DNA of 64,000 bases from Shouchella lonarensis (GTDB lineage: Bacteria; Bacillota; Bacilli; Bacillales; Bacillaceae_D), in contig NZ_FMYM01000001.1 in assembly GCF_900096965.1 (NCBI RefSeq), forward strand, positions 186,001 to 250,000. Direction: 5' to 3'. Below are positions 18,323 to 28,038 of this stretch, in pieces (the first letter of the stretch is position 1; each line of letters starts with the position of its first letter). A model generated the notes under the pieces. It did not search any database. It was not told the DNA's origin and worked only from the letters and a program-made list of their open reading frames with translations. The translations under genes were made by a program, and so were the position numbers.

Positions 18323-18838
18323 TTATGTTAATAAGGTGTCGATTTTTGTATCTAATTCCTGTAACAATTGACGGGCAGTTGCATCATTGACTTTGTCATA
18401 ATGATGTTTTCCACCAGGTGCTTCATCAGCTGCATCGGCTTCTGCGACAACTTGCTGTAAGGGGGTCAGTTGTAATGTACTTCCAGGTAAATACGAGTCA
18501 GTATGAAGTAAAACAGCTAGTGCAATTTCTTTTGCTTTCTTCGGATGTTCGCCAAGGCGAATGAGTAATTTGTGTGCACGTTCAGCACCTTTAATGGCGT
18601 GAATATCATAGGCACGATAAAGGGAAAAGTCCCACTTACCGTTTCTGTACCAAGTATAATGTCCGATATCGTGCAAAAAAGCGGCCTTTGTAGCCAAATC
18701 TGGGCAGACATTTTTTTTATTCGCGAATGCAAAGGCGAGAGAGGCACAACGAATTGCGTGAGCCATACCCGATCGTTGAATATATTTTTGCGCAATATGA
18801 TGGTGATAGATGTCAAGTAGTTTCACGTCTCGCATCAC
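18323..18838 (-). CDS. HD-domain phosphohydrolase
   Basis: 171 aa. HD-superfamily metal ligands: H in MAHAIRCASLAFAFA, the HD pair in AAFLHDIGHYTWY, a further His at AIKGAERAHKLL and Asp in VVAEADAADEA. This is a metal-dependent phosphohydrolase of the YqeK/YpgQ general type; a nucleotide substrate is likely but not determinable. Alternative ATG one codon downstream. Confidence 0.75.
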   Translation of the reverse strand: MMRDVKLLDIYHHHIAQKYIQRSGMAHAIRCASLAFAFANKKNVCPDLATKAAFLHDIGHYTWYRNGKWDFSLYRAYDIHAIKGAERAHKLLIRLGEHPKKAKEIALAVLLHTDSYLPGSTLQLTPLQQVVAEADAADEAPGGKHHYDKVNDATARQLLQELDTKIDTLLT

Positions 18839-18865
18839 ACGTCTCTCCTTTTCTACAGCGATGTG

Positions 18866-18895
18866 TGCTTATTTTTTAACTATCTATGATATAAT
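18866..18895 (+). promoter_or_regulatory. Sigma-A promoter for the hemolysin III-like gene
   Basis: TGCTTA (18866-18871), 18-base spacer, TATAAT (18890-18895). Confidence 0.6.
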
Positions 18896-18927
18896 AAAGG
18901 CATACATTTGTAAAGGAGGGATACCTT

Positions 18928-19578
18928 TTGGGTTTAACACATGTTTTTTCCAAAGGTGAAGAAGTGGCCAATGCGATTACACACGGGATTGGTGCATTGT
19001 TTAGTGTTGTAGCACTGACATTGCTCGTCATTCAGTCAAGTTTGTATGGAACGGGCTGGCATGTCGTTAGTTTTACCATTTATGGGGTAACGATGCTTCT
19101 TCTGTATATTTCCTCTACAATGGTGCATAGCTTAAGGCCTGGAAAAGCAAAAGACGTGTTTGAGATTTTCGATCATGCTGCCATCTACTTATTTATTGCA
19201 GGAACGTATACACCGATCTTACTCGTTGTTGTTGGTGGCGCATTAGGATGGACGTTATTTACCATTGTGTGGGGGCTGGCAGTTGTCGGAGTTGTATTTA
19301 AAGTATGGTTTGCCAAACGTTTTGTCATTTTGTCGACATTGTTTTATTTACTTATGGGGTGGCTTGCTATATTTGCTTTTGGTCCTATTCGTGAGTCACT
19401 GCCATCTGTAGGATTATGGTTATTAGTGAGTGGTGGCATTGTCTATTCACTAGGTACGATTTTCTATATGTGGCGTTGGTTTCTGTATCATCATGCGATA
19501 TGGCATATGTTTGTCGTGGCCGGCTCTGTTTGTCACTTCTTACTAATTATTCGATATGTTTTGCCTGTATCAGTATAA
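18928..19578 (+). CDS. Hemolysin III / PAQR-family membrane protein
   Basis: 216 aa, TTG start with AAAGGAGGG eight bases upstream. Seven predicted membrane helices and the family signatures: EEVANAITHGIGALFS at the start, SSTMVHSLRP (conserved Ser/His), FDHAAIYLFIAGTYTP and HAIWHMFVVAGSVCHF near the C-terminus. The conserved His and Asp are the metal-site residues of PAQR/ceramidase-like hydrolases. Similar to B. subtilis YplQ. Function as a haemolysin is not implied. Confidence 0.9.
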   Translation: MGLTHVFSKGEEVANAITHGIGALFSVVALTLLVIQSSLYGTGWHVVSFTIYGVTMLLLYISSTMVHSLRPGKAKDVFEIFDHAAIYLFIAGTYTPILLVVVGGALGWTLFTIVWGLAVVGVVFKVWFAKRFVILSTLFYLLMGWLAIFAFGPIRESLPSVGLWLLVSGGIVYSLGTIFYMWRWFLYHHAIWHMFVVAGSVCHFLLIIRYVLPVSV

Positions 19579-19618
19579 AACAACAAGGATGGCACGAGTG
19601 CCATCCTTGTTGTTTTTA
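19577..19618. terminator. Bidirectional terminator
   Basis: AACAACAAGGATGGCA-CGAG-TGCCATCCTTGTTGTT, a perfect 16-bp stem with A and T flanks between convergent genes; it touches the ubiD-type stop codon. Confidence 0.92.
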
Positions 19619-21385
19619 TACATATCCTTTCGGGAAATAACTGGACCATTTTTCATCGACAGTACGTGCTGTTTTGTCATCGACAACAACTTCATCAGGA
19701 TAAAAAGGTTTCATCCGAGCATCAATAATGATTGGACCTTTATATCGAATATTATTGTGGACAATATCCGCTTTCGCATAAACATCGTGTGCCGGATCGA
19801 ACCTTGTAAAGGTCGTCCATAGAAATAATTTTTGTGTGTAGGAGATGTTGGCATCATCAACAATAAAAACGAGCTGCCAGTCTTTAAAGGCTTCCTGTGC
19901 ATGGTCTTTAAGCCAAGCCCCATAGTCTTCATGGCTTGTGTAACTTGGGCCTGCAACGACGAGACAGCCGCCACAGTAGGGTTTAATATCAATGGCACCG
20001 TCGACATGACCCCCTGTATACGTATGTGTCAGTGACCGAATGGGTTCTCCGAGTCCAGTCATAATGGCTTTACTACCGGCGTTGAATCGGCGACCAGTGT
20101 AGTCAAGTGTGTCCATGGATGTATCCGTTAAAATTAGCAGGTCACGTTCTGGTTTAAATCGCTCAAGGACTGCTTCTAACAATTCACTAAAGTGATTGAG
20201 ATTAACCGTTTTGTTTGTGACCATCAGGAATTTTGTTAATGAAAGTTGTCCTTCTCCTAGAATACGAATGGCGTGTGTTAAACCTTCTTTATAATAAGAG
20301 TCACGTACAATCGCGCCAGTAAGAGAGTGGACACCTGTCTCACCATAAGCTTGTAAATCTTTGACACCGCTCATGACGAGTGGGTATAGCGGCTTGATTA
20401 AACGCTGCAAGTACTCGGCAATGTAATAATCTTCCTGATATGGTTTCCCAACGACAGTCGCAGGGTAAATAGCGTCTTTACGTCGCCACATGTGCTGAAC
20501 ATCAAACACTGGGAAATCGTGTTGTAAAGAATAATACCCATAATGATCACCAAATGGTCCCTCAGGTTCGCGTACATGAGGGGGGACGACACCAGTAAAG
20601 GCAAATTCTGCCTCTGCAATAAGTGGATGCGGATGGTGATCCACTTTGGCAGTTGTGAGCTTTTCTCCCATAAGTAAAGAAGTAAACATTAGTTCAGGTA
20701 TTGCTTCAGGAAGCGGGGCAATTGCTGATATCATTAATGCAGGAGGTCCGCCAATAAATAAACTTGTTGGCAAAGCTTCATTCCGTTGTTCAGCGGCGTA
20801 ATGGTGAAATCCGCCGCCTTTATGAATTTGCCAGTGCATACCGGTACGATTCTTTTCGCGTAATTCAATACGGTACATACCGAGGTTATGCTCATTTTTG
20901 TCTGGGTGCTCTGTATAGACGAGCGGTAATGTCACAAAAGGACCGCTATCATCTTTCCAACCAGTTAAAGCGGGTAAGATGTTCATGTCAACATCTGTGG
21001 TGTGTACCGCGGTTACTGGCGCTTTGTTTACAGAAATGTTTTTTGTGCCGAGGTTGAGGACATTGCGAAATAAGTGTCGCTCTTGCCATAATGAAGAGAT
21101 ACTAGGTGGCATGAGTCGATCAAGTGCACTTGTTGCTTGCTGAACAAAAGTTTCAGGTTTTGGACCAAACGCCATATTTACACGGCGAATTGTACCAAAC
21201 AAATTGGTCACAACAGGGAACGGGCTTCCTTTGACATTGGTAAAGAAAAGTGCAGGGCCTTGTTCCTCAATGATTCGTCGATGAATTTCTGGGATTTCCA
21301 AGTATGGGTCGACTTCAGTTGTTACTTCAACGATCTCTTTTTCTTCTCTTAACTGATCCATAAAGGAACGTAAATGAATATGCAT
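19616..21385 (-). CDS. UbiD-family decarboxylase
   Basis: 589 aa from ATG 21385 (GGAGG eight bases upstream); an in-frame start at 21427 has no ribosome site. UbiD enzymes decarboxylate aromatic or unsaturated acids using prenylated FMN. Seen: the UbiD hallmark EPEGPFGDHYGYY, and GVVPPHVREPEG before it. No UbiX-type prenyltransferase or other pathway gene is nearby. Candidates include menaquinone-pathway and phenolic-acid enzymes; the substrate cannot be read from sequence. Confidence 0.85.
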   Translation of the reverse strand: MHIHLRSFMDQLREEKEIVEVTTEVDPYLEIPEIHRRIIEEQGPALFFTNVKGSPFPVVTNLFGTIRRVNMAFGPKPETFVQQATSALDRLMPPSISSLWQERHLFRNVLNLGTKNISVNKAPVTAVHTTDVDMNILPALTGWKDDSGPFVTLPLVYTEHPDKNEHNLGMYRIELREKNRTGMHWQIHKGGGFHHYAAEQRNEALPTSLFIGGPPALMISAIAPLPEAIPELMFTSLLMGEKLTTAKVDHHPHPLIAEAEFAFTGVVPPHVREPEGPFGDHYGYYSLQHDFPVFDVQHMWRRKDAIYPATVVGKPYQEDYYIAEYLQRLIKPLYPLVMSGVKDLQAYGETGVHSLTGAIVRDSYYKEGLTHAIRILGEGQLSLTKFLMVTNKTVNLNHFSELLEAVLERFKPERDLLILTDTSMDTLDYTGRRFNAGSKAIMTGLGEPIRSLTHTYTGGHVDGAIDIKPYCGGCLVVAGPSYTSHEDYGAWLKDHAQEAFKDWQLVFIVDDANISYTQKLFLWTTFTRFDPAHDVYAKADIVHNNIRYKGPIIIDARMKPFYPDEVVVDDKTARTVDEKWSSYFPKGYV

Positions 21386-21587
21386 TTGAAAAACCTCCGT
21401 TTGGGGAGTTGGCAGTATATACGCCAATAACCCGTGTCACTCCTCTTCTATCATACGTGTATTCGCTAAAAAACTCAAAGGAAATCCTGTGAACGGAATC
21501 AGATCAGTGGAAAAAATGTGGTATGAGCGGTATAATTTTTGTAAAGGCTATCATCAATTGGCGAAATGGACGAAAGGAGAGGAAAAA

Positions 21588-22805
21588 GTGCAAGTAACCC
21601 GGAAGTATTTGATCGCTGCGTGCACAGTTGTGGGATTGGGTCTCATATTGTTGGCAAGCAATATACAAGTAAATTCAGGGAAATCACTCTTGATGCACCC
21701 CCAAAAACAGTTAGGGGAAATGTCATTTGACGTGCCAATTGGGACAACGCGCTTTCTTCATCAAACGGACGTCCAATTTTCTTACCCGAAAGAGGGGGTA
21801 CGTGGGATTTACGTAAGTGGCCCTTCAGCAGGTGGAACGCGTTTTTCCTCAATGGTTGAACTTGTTGAAAACACAGGATTAAACGCAATGGTCATTGATG
21901 TAAAAGATGATTTTGGTCATGTAACGTATCAACCTGATGAGCATTCGCCTTTTTATGATATTGCTAAGCCTTATATTAAAGATCCAAAAAAATTGATGAA
22001 AGTGCTGGAAGAAAAAGAGATTTATCCAATTGCGCGGATTGTTGTGTTTAAAGACACTGTTTTAGCAGAAAAACGTCCAGATCTTTCCTTTAAGGACGGC
22101 AAGGATGTTTGGGCAAACAGTCGCGGCGAAGCATTTGTCAATCCATTTTTAGAGGAGGTTTGGCGCTACAACATTGCGATTGCTGAAGAAGCAGCAAAAA
22201 TGGGGTTTCGTGAAATCCAATTTGATTACGTTCGTTTTCCCGAAGGTTTTGAGCATCGTGATGAACAGCTGAAATATGATACGGGCAAATATGGAGAGGG
22301 GGATGACAGTCATGTTCAGCGACGTGTAACAGCTGTCACTGACTTTGTCGCTTATGCACGAGAGGCGTTATCTGCCTACAACGTGGATGTATCGGTTGAT
22401 ATTTTCGGCTACGCGGCAACTGTCGTAGATACCCCAGGGATCGGACAAAACTTTCTCCGGATTGCTGAAAATGTAGATATCATTTCTGCAATGATTTATC
22501 CGAGTCATTGGACGGCTCATTTTGGCTTAGATAAGCCCGATTTATACCCATACGAGTTGACTGATGCATATGCTAAGGTGGAAACGGCATTATTAAATCA
22601 GCTGAAGGAAAACAAACCGACATCAAGACCATGGATTCAGGACTTTACTGCTAGTTATTTAGGGGAAGGTAATTATATTCCTTACGGTGTCAAAGAAGTT
22701 GAAGCGCAAATAAAAGCACTGTATGATAATGACATCGAGGAGTTCTTGCTGTGGAATGCAGGCAATAACTATACAACAGGTGTTCATTATGATAATCCAA
22801 AGTAG
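21588..22805 (+). CDS. Putative glycoside hydrolase-like protein (DUF4015)
   Basis: 405 aa if started at GTG 21588, which follows AAAGGAGAGG; the frame is open back to 21489. An N-terminal signal anchor YLIAACTVVGLGLILLA predicts an extracytoplasmic protein. The body begins GIYVSGPSAGG and contains AMVIDVKDDFGHVTY, EIQFDYVRFPEG and VSVDIFGYAATV, typical of the DUF4015 TIM-barrel family thought to act on glycans. The DYVRFP acidic residue is a candidate catalytic site. Substrate unknown. Confidence 0.85.
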   Translation: MQVTRKYLIAACTVVGLGLILLASNIQVNSGKSLLMHPQKQLGEMSFDVPIGTTRFLHQTDVQFSYPKEGVRGIYVSGPSAGGTRFSSMVELVENTGLNAMVIDVKDDFGHVTYQPDEHSPFYDIAKPYIKDPKKLMKVLEEKEIYPIARIVVFKDTVLAEKRPDLSFKDGKDVWANSRGEAFVNPFLEEVWRYNIAIAEEAAKMGFREIQFDYVRFPEGFEHRDEQLKYDTGKYGEGDDSHVQRRVTAVTDFVAYAREALSAYNVDVSVDIFGYAATVVDTPGIGQNFLRIAENVDIISAMIYPSHWTAHFGLDKPDLYPYELTDAYAKVETALLNQLKENKPTSRPWIQDFTASYLGEGNYIPYGVKEVEAQIKALYDNDIEEFLLWNAGNNYTTGVHYDNPK

Positions 22806-22871
22806 CGTATTTTTCTTTCCCTATTACAAATGTTAATGGTAAGTGTTTAAAAAATGAATGGAGGATGAAGC

Positions 22872-23435
22872 GTGTCAACATGGTATGAAAAGCTAGCGGA
22901 ATATTTTCCAATTGAAGAAATGAAGTCAGAAGAACATATGAAGTTGTTGTTAAAGGAGAAAGGTGACATCTATCACAAAGATGAAAGTCCAAAACATGTA
23001 TTGATGTATGTCGAAACAGAGGACTTTGTTTTTGTTGACTATTTGTTTGTATCTCGCGAAGCAAGAGGAGAGGGCATGGGGAAAAACTTGCTCATGAAGC
23101 TGAAGCGCAAGGGAAAGCCGATTATACTCGAAGTTGAACCGATTGATTATAAAGATACAGATACAAAAAAACGGCAGCGTTTTTATAATCGAGAAGGGTT
23201 TAAGCATGCGAAGTCTATAGGGTATCGTCGTCGTTCTCTTGCCACGAATAAAGTAACAGAGCTGGAGATTTTATATTGGACACCAGATGATGAAGATGAG
23301 CATAGTATTTATGAAAAGATGTGCCATACGTACGAAATGATTCACACATATAAGGATGAGCATTTATATGGTGAATCTTACGAAGAGGTAGATGAAGTGT
23401 TGACATTAAATCATAATCAGTCGCAAAAATCGTAG
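22872..23435 (+). CDS. yjbC: GNAT-family acetyltransferase YjbC
   Basis: 187 aa, GTG start. Acetyl-CoA-binding motif VSREARGEGMGKNLLMKLK typical of GNAT enzymes, followed by FYNREGFKH. Position just upstream of spx matches B. subtilis yjbC, which is co-transcribed with spx there. The C-terminus is acidic and His-rich (YTYxMIHTYKDEHLYGE-type). Substrate unknown. Confidence 0.88.
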   Translation: MSTWYEKLAEYFPIEEMKSEEHMKLLLKEKGDIYHKDESPKHVLMYVETEDFVFVDYLFVSREARGEGMGKNLLMKLKRKGKPIILEVEPIDYKDTDTKKRQRFYNREGFKHAKSIGYRRRSLATNKVTELEILYWTPDDEDEHSIYEKMCHTYEMIHTYKDEHLYGESYEEVDEVLTLNHNQSQKS

Positions 23436-23463
23436 ACATTTTCTTATAAGGGTGGTGGAGCTA

Positions 23464-23598
23464 TTGAAGCAAAAAGATAAATTGAAGCAGAAACGACGGG
23501 GTTATTTAAAGGACGTATTTAAAAAACGATTGGAGCATTGGAAAAAGCGCCGTGGTCACGTATATCCGCGTCCACAGTCTTATAAGGTGAGTGCTTAA
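23464..23598 (+). CDS. 44-aa highly basic microprotein between yjbC and spx
   Basis: TTG start at 23464 preceded by GGTGGTGGAG. Product contains clustered Lys/Arg (KQKDKLKQKRRGYLKDVFKK, then EHWKKRRGHVYPRP), predicted amphipathic and nucleic-acid- or membrane-binding. It lies 28 bases after yjbC and 205 before spx and may be in the same transcript. No family recognised. Coding status rests on the ribosome site and composition only. Confidence 0.5.
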   Translation: MKQKDKLKQKRRGYLKDVFKKRLEHWKKRRGHVYPRPQSYKVSA

Positions 23599-23743
23599 AT
23601 AGAGATGTATCAAGTATGTGGGGTGTCGCAATGTTCGCTACAGAAACATACTCTCACACATTTTTTATCTGATATTTGTCTAATTTTAACCGCATTGCAC
23701 TATACAGCGATTCTGCAACCTTGTATAATAGAAGGTGTGATAA

Positions 23744-24199
<456 letters not shown>

Positions 24200-24209
24200 T
24201 TAATCGACC

Positions 24210-24246
24210 CTTCTATAGGTGGCCGAAGCACCTGTAGAGGTTTTTT
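24210..24246 (+). terminator. Terminator of spx
   Basis: 12-bp stem CTTCTATAGGTG / CACCTGTAGAGG with GCCGAAG loop, then T6. Confidence 0.85.
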
Positions 24247-24336
24247 ACATTCGGTTGTTCGCTCCAAGTAAAAAACATTTGCAGGTGCTTCGGGACAGAA
24301 CCTTCTGACTATTTTCTGTGACATAGGTAAAACATC

Positions 24337-24365
24337 TTGACAACGGAGATAAACTGAGAGAAAAT
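24337..24365 (+). promoter_or_regulatory. Candidate mecA promoter
   Basis: Consensus TTGACA (24337-24342), 17-base spacer, GAAAAT (24360-24365). The -10 is weak. Confidence 0.45.
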
Positions 24366-24435
24366 AAGGAATTACAGACAGATTAAACTGAGCTTGAAAC
24401 GCGTACATGTAATTAAGAATAGGGGGGAAACGAGT

Positions 24436-25083
24436 ATGGAAATCGAGCGAGTCAATGATTCAACGATTAAGTTCTTCATTACGTATAAGGATATAGAAGC
24501 ACGTGGTTTTGAGCGAGACGAGATTTGGTATAATCGTGAACGCGGAGAAGAACTTTTTTATGACATGATGCGTGAGGCGACACACCATGATGAGTTTGAG
24601 CTTGATGGCCCCCTATGGATTCAAGTTCAAGCGTTGGATCAAGGGCTTGAAATTATTGTTACACGTGGTCAAGTCTCAAATGGGAACGTGAAGCTTGAAA
24701 TCCCCCTAAATGAGGATTTACTTGAAGAAAAAAGACAGTCAGACGATATAGAAGAAGCCCAAAGCCTGCCTTTAGAAGACGTAGATACGTTGGAAATTGT
24801 CATCGGTTTTGTCGATATTGAAGACGTTATTTCGTTAAGCCACACAGTTTCTGCAAATGAAGTGATGAATGAGCTGTACCATTATGACGATCGGTATTAC
24901 TTATACGTTTACTTCAGCAATGAGGTCATGAATGAAGAGGAGCAAGATAACCTTCTTAGCCGGATGCTTGAATATGGATATGAGTCCGTGTTGACCATTC
25001 ACCGTTTACAGGAGTATGGAAAGAAAATTATTCCGTCAGAAGCTTTGGCAAAAGTACGGCGCACTTTTTTTAGTAATGAGTAA
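24436..25083 (+). CDS. mecA: Adaptor protein MecA
   Basis: 215 aa from ATG 24436, preceded by TAGGGGGGAAACG. MecA delivers ComK and other substrates to ClpC-ClpP. N-terminal MEIERVNDSTIKFFITYKDIEARGF is the substrate-binding domain; an acidic linker around residues 95-120 leads to the C-terminal domain (YLYVYFSNEVMNEEEQDNLL) that binds ClpC. With spx and spxH it forms a local set of proteolysis adaptors, matching B. subtilis order. Confidence 0.95.
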   Translation: MEIERVNDSTIKFFITYKDIEARGFERDEIWYNRERGEELFYDMMREATHHDEFELDGPLWIQVQALDQGLEIIVTRGQVSNGNVKLEIPLNEDLLEEKRQSDDIEEAQSLPLEDVDTLEIVIGFVDIEDVISLSHTVSANEVMNELYHYDDRYYLYVYFSNEVMNEEEQDNLLSRMLEYGYESVLTIHRLQEYGKKIIPSEALAKVRRTFFSNE

Positions 25084-25191
25084 CAGTGGAAAGATAAGCG
25101 CATGATGTTGTGAAGTCGCACATCTGTATGTAAATGATGTGCAGGTGTGCGAGCTGAACGCACGAGATTTCTGTATGGAAGAGGTGTAGAA

Positions 25192-26442
25192 ATGCTGCAG
25201 GCAGTAAACCAAGATGGAGTAAAACGTCATTTTTTGGAAGCGCTTACAGAAATGGAGTGGCGCGAGCGTAAACGACATGAACGTTTTTTCTGTCCTGTTT
25301 GTCAAGAAGAAGTGTTAATCAAACTTGGGAAGAAGAAAAGGTGGCATTTTTCTCATAAGTCACGAGCACGTTGTCCTGCCGCTCGGCATGGAGAGACAGA
25401 TGTCCATCGTTTGGGAAAAGAAAAATTATTTCGTTGGTTGCAGTCGCAAGGAGAACAAGTCTCATTGGAATACTGGATTCCTGAAAGCCGACAAAGGCCA
25501 GATTTATATATATGCGGTGAACGACAAGTTGTGATTGAATATCAATGTGCAGAGATGACCGTCGATCAGACAATGAAAAGAACAAAAGCTTATCGTGCTC
25601 AGCGTATGAATGATCTGTGGATTTTATCGGGTGCACGTGTACGCCGACGAATGACACAATTGTTTCGATTTCGATTATTTGAATGGTATATGTCACAAAA
25701 CAGACATTACGAGCGCTATTTCGTTTATTTTGACCCGCAGTCAGACACATTTTGTTTTCTTCGTCATGTCATTCCCCTGGATGTTTCCTCATGTTTTGCT
25801 ACGTATACATTGTTTCCATCATCAGAAGTGACGCTTTCCCAATTGTCTCATCCACCACCAATGATGCCATCTTATGAAGCATCAATACTATCCTATCGAC
25901 AGAAAAGAAGGAAGAGCCCGGTTTATCGTTATCAACATCGAACTTTTTTATCATATTTATCTTCTTATCATTGTCATACTCCCCCACTTGAGGCCGGTTG
26001 GCCACTACCTTCCCAATGTTATATCCAAATCCCTTGTGATATTTGGCAAACTCATTTTTTGTTCTCCTTTGTAGCGACGCAACAAAATGGCGTCATTTTA
26101 TTTGATCAAGCATGTTCTTTCTTGAAGCGCCTATTTGCTACTTTCCCACATGCGATTGTACCCTATTGCCGTCGACGCGATGTGATAGAACGAATTGTGA
26201 GTGAATATTTACAGTTACTATGTGTATTTTCTTCACTATTACCGCGCTCTGCAAGTACCTTCGTTTGTTGTTCCCCTCCACATAGTGAATGGACAGAAGA
26301 AACAGAACGCCATCATATAAAATATTGGGAAAGTCTATTTGTAAATCGCACTTCAATAGCTATGTTGGAAGGAGGAAAAAGTAGCAAAAAAGATGAGTAT
26401 AGAAAAGGGAGAGGCGATGGCGGTAGGAGCGAAAAGGGATAG
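25192..26442 (+). CDS. coiA: Competence protein CoiA
   Basis: 416 aa from ATG 25192 with GAAGAGGTG upstream. CoiA is a ComK-regulated protein needed for recombination of transforming DNA. Zn-finger-like FFCPVCQEEVLIKLGKKKRWHFSH, then nuclease-like residues RPDLYICGERQVVIEYQCAE (D-x(n)-E-x-Q). It follows mecA as in B. subtilis yjbF. The oligopeptidase gene pepF that follows in B. subtilis is absent here. Confidence 0.92.
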   Translation: MLQAVNQDGVKRHFLEALTEMEWRERKRHERFFCPVCQEEVLIKLGKKKRWHFSHKSRARCPAARHGETDVHRLGKEKLFRWLQSQGEQVSLEYWIPESRQRPDLYICGERQVVIEYQCAEMTVDQTMKRTKAYRAQRMNDLWILSGARVRRRMTQLFRFRLFEWYMSQNRHYERYFVYFDPQSDTFCFLRHVIPLDVSSCFATYTLFPSSEVTLSQLSHPPPMMPSYEASILSYRQKRRKSPVYRYQHRTFLSYLSSYHCHTPPLEAGWPLPSQCYIQIPCDIWQTHFLFSFVATQQNGVILFDQACSFLKRLFATFPHAIVPYCRRRDVIERIVSEYLQLLCVFSSLLPRSASTFVCCSPPHSEWTEETERHHIKYWESLFVNRTSIAMLEGGKSSKKDEYRKGRGDGGRSEKG

Positions 26443-26532
26443 GGAAATCGGGAAATGGAAAAAAAGGAGTTGCCAAGGCGGTGGTTTTCCGTTAAAATAT
26501 GGTTAATTGCAATTCACATTTTCTTCTTCGAT

Positions 26533-26579
26533 AAAAAGAGGCTGTTCCAAGTGGTTGATGACTTGGGACAGCCTCTTTG
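26533..26579. terminator. Bidirectional terminator between coiA and spxH
   Basis: AAAGAGGCTGTTCCAAGT ... ACTTGGGACAGCCTCTTT, 18-position arms with one mismatch. Confidence 0.9.
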
Positions 26580-26597
26580 TGTTTGATGAGAGTAGCG

Positions 26598-27491
26598 CTA
26601 TCGAATCCAGCGCCAAAAGGTGCCATACCTAAAAGGAACAGCTTCAATTTTTTGTTGTAAAAGAAGCATTTTGAGCTGCCGCTCGGCTTCATCCAGGCTA
26701 AGATCCAATACAACGGCTACTTCAAGCGTAGCAACAAAATCAAACTGTTGTAAGAAAATTTCTAATGACAGCGAGTTCGATTTCCGAGGTGTAAATCCAA
26801 GCATGTCTGCTAACACTTGTACGTAAACCGAAAAAGGATACTCACCAGATATTTTAATACCAGCCTCTTCTGTATGTCCATTAAAAAAAACAAACGTAGG
26901 CACAGTTTCGACGCCCATTTCACGGGTTGTTTGCAAGTCGCACTGTAATGCTTTTACGGCGCTCGTGCTGGTTAAATCAGTGAGGAAGGCATCAACATCA
27001 AGCGAAGCCTCTTTTGCGCAGGTAATTAAAACTGTTTGGTCAGTAATGCATCGTTGTTTTAAAAATAATGCTTCCCGTAATTTACGTAAAAAAGCATGAC
27101 CTGCCCTAGGTCCCTGTAGCTCGGCTGCTTTAATTGCGAGTGACACTTTAAATGGTTCGAGGTCCATATCTTGTATAGGAATGTTACCAGCAGAAGACAT
27201 ACTATGCTGACGTTCAATTGTAATGGAATTTAAATGAGCGTTACGCGAGCCACGGCTATTCCAAGTTGTTAATTTCCCTGCTACTAGAATACGAATTTTC
27301 AAGTAGTGACCATATTCTACCCGCAATTTTTTTAAGATCGGTTCCATTGACCAACATTGTGAACAGAGAGGATCAATAAAGGTATAAATTTCAATTGGTT
27401 TTTTTGTTGTCAGGATACGATCGTTGGATGTAATGCCGCAGACACCAAGTTGTTCATCGCACGTATTGTGTGAGTAATGCTTGATGTTCAT
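26598..27491 (-). CDS. spxH: ClpXP adaptor SpxH (YjbH), DsbA-like fold
   Basis: 297 aa, ATG with AAGGAAGGAG. SpxH speeds degradation of Spx by ClpXP. His/Cys-rich N-terminus (KHYSHNTCDEQLGVCG), then a thioredoxin-like CxxC in IDPLCSQCWSMEP and a cis-Pro loop VETVPTFVFFNG. It is downstream of the truncated haemoglobin gene yjbI (21-base gap), the same two-gene arrangement as in B. subtilis. Confidence 0.95.
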   Translation of the reverse strand: MNIKHYSHNTCDEQLGVCGITSNDRILTTKKPIEIYTFIDPLCSQCWSMEPILKKLRVEYGHYLKIRILVAGKLTTWNSRGSRNAHLNSITIERQHSMSSAGNIPIQDMDLEPFKVSLAIKAAELQGPRAGHAFLRKLREALFLKQRCITDQTVLITCAKEASLDVDAFLTDLTSTSAVKALQCDLQTTREMGVETVPTFVFFNGHTEEAGIKISGEYPFSVYVQVLADMLGFTPRKSNSLSLEIFLQQFDFVATLEVAVVLDLSLDEAERQLKMLLLQQKIEAVPFRYGTFWRWIR

Positions 27492-27512
27492 TGGTCAACT
27501 CCTTCCTTTTCA

Positions 27513-27926
27513 TCATCGTGGTGTTGGATGGTTAATCATATGGTGTGCAGTCAAAGTGAAACGATGCATCATGTGCTCGCGTAAAGGACCCGAGAGTCCG
27601 ATGTCATCCATGGCATGTGCCATACATGAAAGCCATGCTTCTGCTTGGACAGGCGTGATGATAAAAGGCATGTGGCGTGCTCGGAGTCGAGGATGTCCGA
27701 ATGTCTCTGTGTAAAGGGGGGGACCCCCAAGAAATTGAGTTAAAAATTTTTTTTGTTTCGCTGCTGTTTCTGTTAAGTCTGCCGGGAATAAATGTCGTAC
27801 TTCTTCATGAGATGATATATGTTGATAAAAGGTATCGACAAGACGAGAGAGAACCTCTTCTCCTCCAAGTGCGTCAAAGGCGCTTTGTTGTTGTTCAGGA
27901 ACGGGCTTATTTCGATTGTACGTCAT
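27513..27926 (-). CDS. yjbI: Group II truncated haemoglobin YjbI
   Basis: 137 aa from ATG 27926 (AAGGAGAG upstream). Haem protein of the 2/2 globin fold. Seen: FDALGGEEVLSRLVDTFYQHI, LFPADLTETAAKQKKFLTQFLGGPPLYTETFGHPRLRARHMPF-type core with distal Tyr/Trp region and proximal His in RHMPF. First gene of the yjbI-spxH pair; B. subtilis YjbI has been linked to protection against oxidative or nitrosative stress, consistent with the Spx context. Confidence 0.93.
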   Translation of the reverse strand: MTYNRNKPVPEQQQSAFDALGGEEVLSRLVDTFYQHISSHEEVRHLFPADLTETAAKQKKFLTQFLGGPPLYTETFGHPRLRARHMPFIITPVQAEAWLSCMAHAMDDIGLSGPLREHMMHRFTLTAHHMINHPTPR

Positions 27927-28038
27927 GAACCGTCTCTCCTTATCGTGGTGCATATGAATGGCATAGTTTTGTGCTACTTATTCTATTTTATCAATCGCTT
28001 ACGAAGACAGCAACTTTGCTGATCGATCTTAAGGTATG

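Noticed and set aside
26454-26585. 43-codon ORF after coiA
   Set aside because: Half of it is the coiA/spxH terminator hairpin and it lacks a ribosome site.
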